Source: Flavobacteriales bacterium
Lineage (GTDB): Bacteria > Bacteroidota > Bacteroidia > NORP154
Direction: 5' to 3'
Assembly: GCA_012965625.1 (NCBI GenBank)
Contig: DTSC01000351.1
Location: forward strand, 1-8,053
DNA: 8,053 bases
Shown here: positions 6,463 through 8,053 of the stretch, one piece after another
Layout of the letters: each line of letters opens with the position of its first letter
Position numbering within the stretch: the first letter of the stretch is position 1
Translations under genes and position numbers: made by a program
The notes under the pieces: model-generated
Databases searched by the model: none
What the model saw: only the letters and a program-made list of their open reading frames with translations
Told to the model about the DNA's origin: nothing

Positions 6463-7454
6463 AGAAATTAAGAGCTGCAATAACTGCTGTACATGGATAT
6501 GTTCCGGATTATGTCTTGACTAATGAAGAATTAGCCACTATGGTTGACACAAATGATGAATGGATCCGTACTCGTACTGGGGTTTCTGAAAGAAGAATTT
6601 TAAAAGGTGAAGACCAGGGATCTTCGGTTATGGGAGCTGAAGCAGTTAAGGGCCTGTGTGAAAAAAGGGGAATATCTACTGATGAGATTGACATGATCCT
6701 GTGTGCTACTGCAACACCAGATATGCTTTTTCCTGCAACAGCCAATATTATTGCGGATAAAGTAGGTGCAAGAAATGCTTTTGGCTATGATGTCCTTGCT
6801 GCTTGTTCTGGGTTTCTATATGCTTTGGTTACTGCCTCAAAGTATGTTGAATCCGGTTCACATAAAAAGGTGGTAGTTGTTGGAGCAGATAAAATGTCTT
6901 CTATTGTTGATTATACAGACCGGGCAACGTGTATTCTCTTTGGTGATGGTGCTGGAGCAGTGCTTTTAGAACCAACTGAAAACGATACTGGAATTATAGA
7001 TTCTGTGCTTAAGAGCGATGGCGTTGGAAGGCATCATCTGTATCAGAAAGCCGGCGGTTCAGCTTTTCCTGCCAATCAAGAAACTGTGGCTGCAAAAGAG
7101 CATTTCATTCATCAGGATGGCAAAACAGTCTTTAAGTTTGCTGTAAAGAACATGGCAGACGTGTCGTTTGAGGTTATGGAAAGAAATAATTTATCTGGTG
7201 ACGATATTGACTGGCTGGTTCCACACCAGGCAAATAAAAGGATCATAGATGCAACAGCCAGCCGTATGAATCTTGATCCCAAAAAAGTAATGTTGAATAT
7301 ACAGAGATATGGCAATACGACTACGGCCACAATTCCACTTTGTTTGTGGGAATGGGAAACTAAGCTGAAAAAGGATAGTAAGTTAATGTTGGCTGCTTTT
7401 GGAGGTGGATTTACATGGGGAGCAGTTTATTTAAAATGGTCTTATAATACTTAA
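6459..7454 (+). CDS. fabH: Beta-ketoacyl-ACP synthase III (FabH)
   Basis: A 331-residue condensing enzyme that starts type II fatty-acid synthesis by joining an acyl-CoA primer to malonyl-ACP. Seen: the Cys-His-Asn triad at C116 (YDVLAACSGF), H256 (LVPHQANKRI) and N286 (QRYGNTTTA); TNDEWIRTRTGVSERR at 31-46, which shapes the CoA-binding entrance; LFGDGAGAVLLEPT at 160-173; and the C-terminal GGGFTWGA. Length and motifs are typical. Primer choice (acetyl-CoA or branched acyl-CoA, the latter giving the iso-fatty acids common in Bacteroidota) cannot be read from sequence alone. The ATG overlaps the plsX stop in an ATGA. A 68-base spacer separates it from accB. Confidence 0.97.
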   Translation: MKKLRAAITAVHGYVPDYVLTNEELATMVDTNDEWIRTRTGVSERRILKGEDQGSSVMGAEAVKGLCEKRGISTDEIDMILCATATPDMLFPATANIIADKVGARNAFGYDVLAACSGFLYALVTASKYVESGSHKKVVVVGADKMSSIVDYTDRATCILFGDGAGAVLLEPTENDTGIIDSVLKSDGVGRHHLYQKAGGSAFPANQETVAAKEHFIHQDGKTVFKFAVKNMADVSFEVMERNNLSGDDIDWLVPHQANKRIIDATASRMNLDPKKVMLNIQRYGNTTTATIPLCLWEWETKLKKDSKLMLAAFGGGFTWGAVYLKWSYNT

Positions 7455-7467
7455 GCTAAGAAATTTA

Positions 7468-7475
7468 TACATTTG
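7468..7475 (+). promoter_or_regulatory. Candidate -7 promoter element for accB
   Basis: TACATTTG matches TAnnTTTG exactly, in the 68-base spacer between fabH and accB, 47 bases before the accB ATG. The predicted transcription start is near 7480-7483, inside the palindrome at 7478-7492. No clear -33 TTG is seen. The wide spacer after tightly packed plsX-fabH supports separate control of accB. Confidence 0.42.
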
Positions 7476-7477
7476 GT

Positions 7478-7492
7478 TGTTCTTTAAGAACA
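7478..7492. promoter_or_regulatory. Perfect 15-base palindrome, possible operator at accB
   Basis: TGTTCTTTAAGAACA has two 7-base arms that are exact reverse complements around one central T (7485). It begins two bases after the TACATTTG element, so it would lie over the predicted transcription start, a usual position for a repressor site. The one-base centre makes it a poor RNA hairpin and a better protein-binding site. No regulator can be named from sequence. Confidence 0.4.
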
Positions 7493-7507
7493 TATTCACA
7501 TAATTCA

Positions 7508-7513
7508 AAGAGG
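7508..7513 (+). promoter_or_regulatory. Shine-Dalgarno-like site for accB
   Basis: AAGAGG ends nine bases before the accB ATG at 7523. It is one of the few purine-rich sites at proper spacing in this window, where most starts lack one, and it supports the chosen accB start. Confidence 0.4.
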
Positions 7514-7522
7514 CATAGATTT

Positions 7523-8047
7523 ATGAAACTTTCAGAAATACAAGAACTGATAAAATTTGTTTCAAGGTCAGGAGTAACTGAGGTAGAATTGGAACTAAAG
7601 GATTTTAAAATAACTATAAAAACGCCTGCCAGAAAGAAGAGAGGCGGCTTGATTGAGGCAGATCCACTTCAGGAAGTGCAAAAAGTTGCAGATCCCCCTG
7701 TAGAGCAAGCACCACCAGCGGAACCACCACCAGGTCACCCTCCTGGGTCAGAAAAAAATTTAGAAGAGACGGCTGCGACGAGTGAGGTTGCTGTTGAAGA
7801 ATCAAAATATGTAACGATTAAATCTCCAATGATTGGCACCTTTTATAGAGCTGCTGCGCCGGACAAACCACCTTTTGCGAGTGTAGGTGATGATATTAAA
7901 GAAGGTGATGTCATCTGCATCATTGAGGCCATGAAGCTGTTTAATGAGATTGAAGCAGAAATATCTGGGAAGATCATCAAGGTTTTGGTTGATGACTCTA
8001 CTCCTGTAGAATACGATCAACCGATATTTTTAGTAGAACCTCACTAA
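7523..8047 (+). CDS. accB: Biotin carboxyl carrier protein of acetyl-CoA carboxylase (AccB)
   Basis: A 174-residue carrier that holds the biotin moved between biotin carboxylase (AccC) and the carboxyltransferase (AccAD) to make malonyl-CoA, the first committed step of fatty-acid synthesis. Seen: an N-terminal helical segment starting MKLSEIQELIKFVSRSGVTE; a flexible linker rich in Pro, Glu and Ala, with PPVEQAPPAEPPPGHPPG at 58-75; and a C-terminal biotinyl domain from about 97 to 174 with SPMIGTFYRAAAPDKPPF and the biotinylation motif EAMK, the modified lysine being K138. The length, slightly above the E. coli protein, comes mainly from the linker. The ATG at 7523 gives the standard start. 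The six remaining bases of the window are too few to show accC, which normally follows. It has its own candidate promoter and a palindrome upstream, so regulation apart from fabH is plausible. Confidence 0.96.
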   Translation: MKLSEIQELIKFVSRSGVTEVELELKDFKITIKTPARKKRGGLIEADPLQEVQKVADPPVEQAPPAEPPPGHPPGSEKNLEETAATSEVAVEESKYVTIKSPMIGTFYRAAAPDKPPFASVGDDIKEGDVICIIEAMKLFNEIEAEISGKIIKVLVDDSTPVEYDQPIFLVEPH

Positions 8048-8053
8048 ACGACT

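Noticed and set aside
7450..7460. CTTA-AGC-TAAG after fabH as a terminator
   Set aside because: The stem has only four AT-rich pairs and no following T-run.

Overview
The window is a compact, gene-dense stretch of bacterial chromosome. I read it as a member of the Bacteroidota, probably a Cytophagales-like lineage. Four things point there: a DUF2723 protein of the type common in that phylum, the futalosine-pathway enzyme MqnC with Bacteroidota-like sequence, the gene order DUF177-rpmF-plsX-fabH-accB, and AT-rich spacers carrying TAnnTTTG elements, the -7 consensus of Bacteroidota promoters, with few Shine-Dalgarno sequences. The family assignments come from motifs read by eye; the lineage call is inference.

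Layout. Positions 1-749 (+) hold the C-terminal end of a DUF2723 membrane protein whose start lies outside the window. Positions 763-1926 (-) hold mqnC (menaquinone synthesis), which converges on the DUF2723 gene with only 13 bases between the stop codons. A 196-base divergent spacer (1927-2122) follows. Then come pepA (M17 leucyl aminopeptidase, 2123-3565) and pdxA (vitamin B6 synthesis, 3611-4630), which look like one transcription unit. After a 102-base spacer with a good promoter candidate comes the last block: DUF177/YceD (4733-5248), rpmF (bL32, 5297-5482), plsX (5521-6462), fabH (6459-7454) and accB (7523-8047). The window stops six bases after accB, where accC would be expected.

How the genes work together. 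The last block joins a ribosomal protein and its usual DUF177 partner to early fatty-acid and phospholipid synthesis. AccB carries the biotin for malonyl-CoA formation, FabH starts fatty-acid chains from acetyl-CoA and malonyl-ACP, and PlsX converts acyl-ACP to acyl-phosphate for phospholipid synthesis. This would let membrane growth track ribosome production. MqnC, PdxA and PepA are separate housekeeping functions: quinone, pyridoxal phosphate and peptide turnover.

All complete genes look intact, with their key catalytic residues in place. I see no mobile element, CRISPR array, tRNA or rRNA, no toxin or defence module, and no stretch over 300 bases without a gene. I found no convincing undescribed system. 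The most useful leads are regulatory: a perfect 15-base palindrome placed at the likely accB transcription start, and the promoter in front of the DUF177-rpmF-lipid block.
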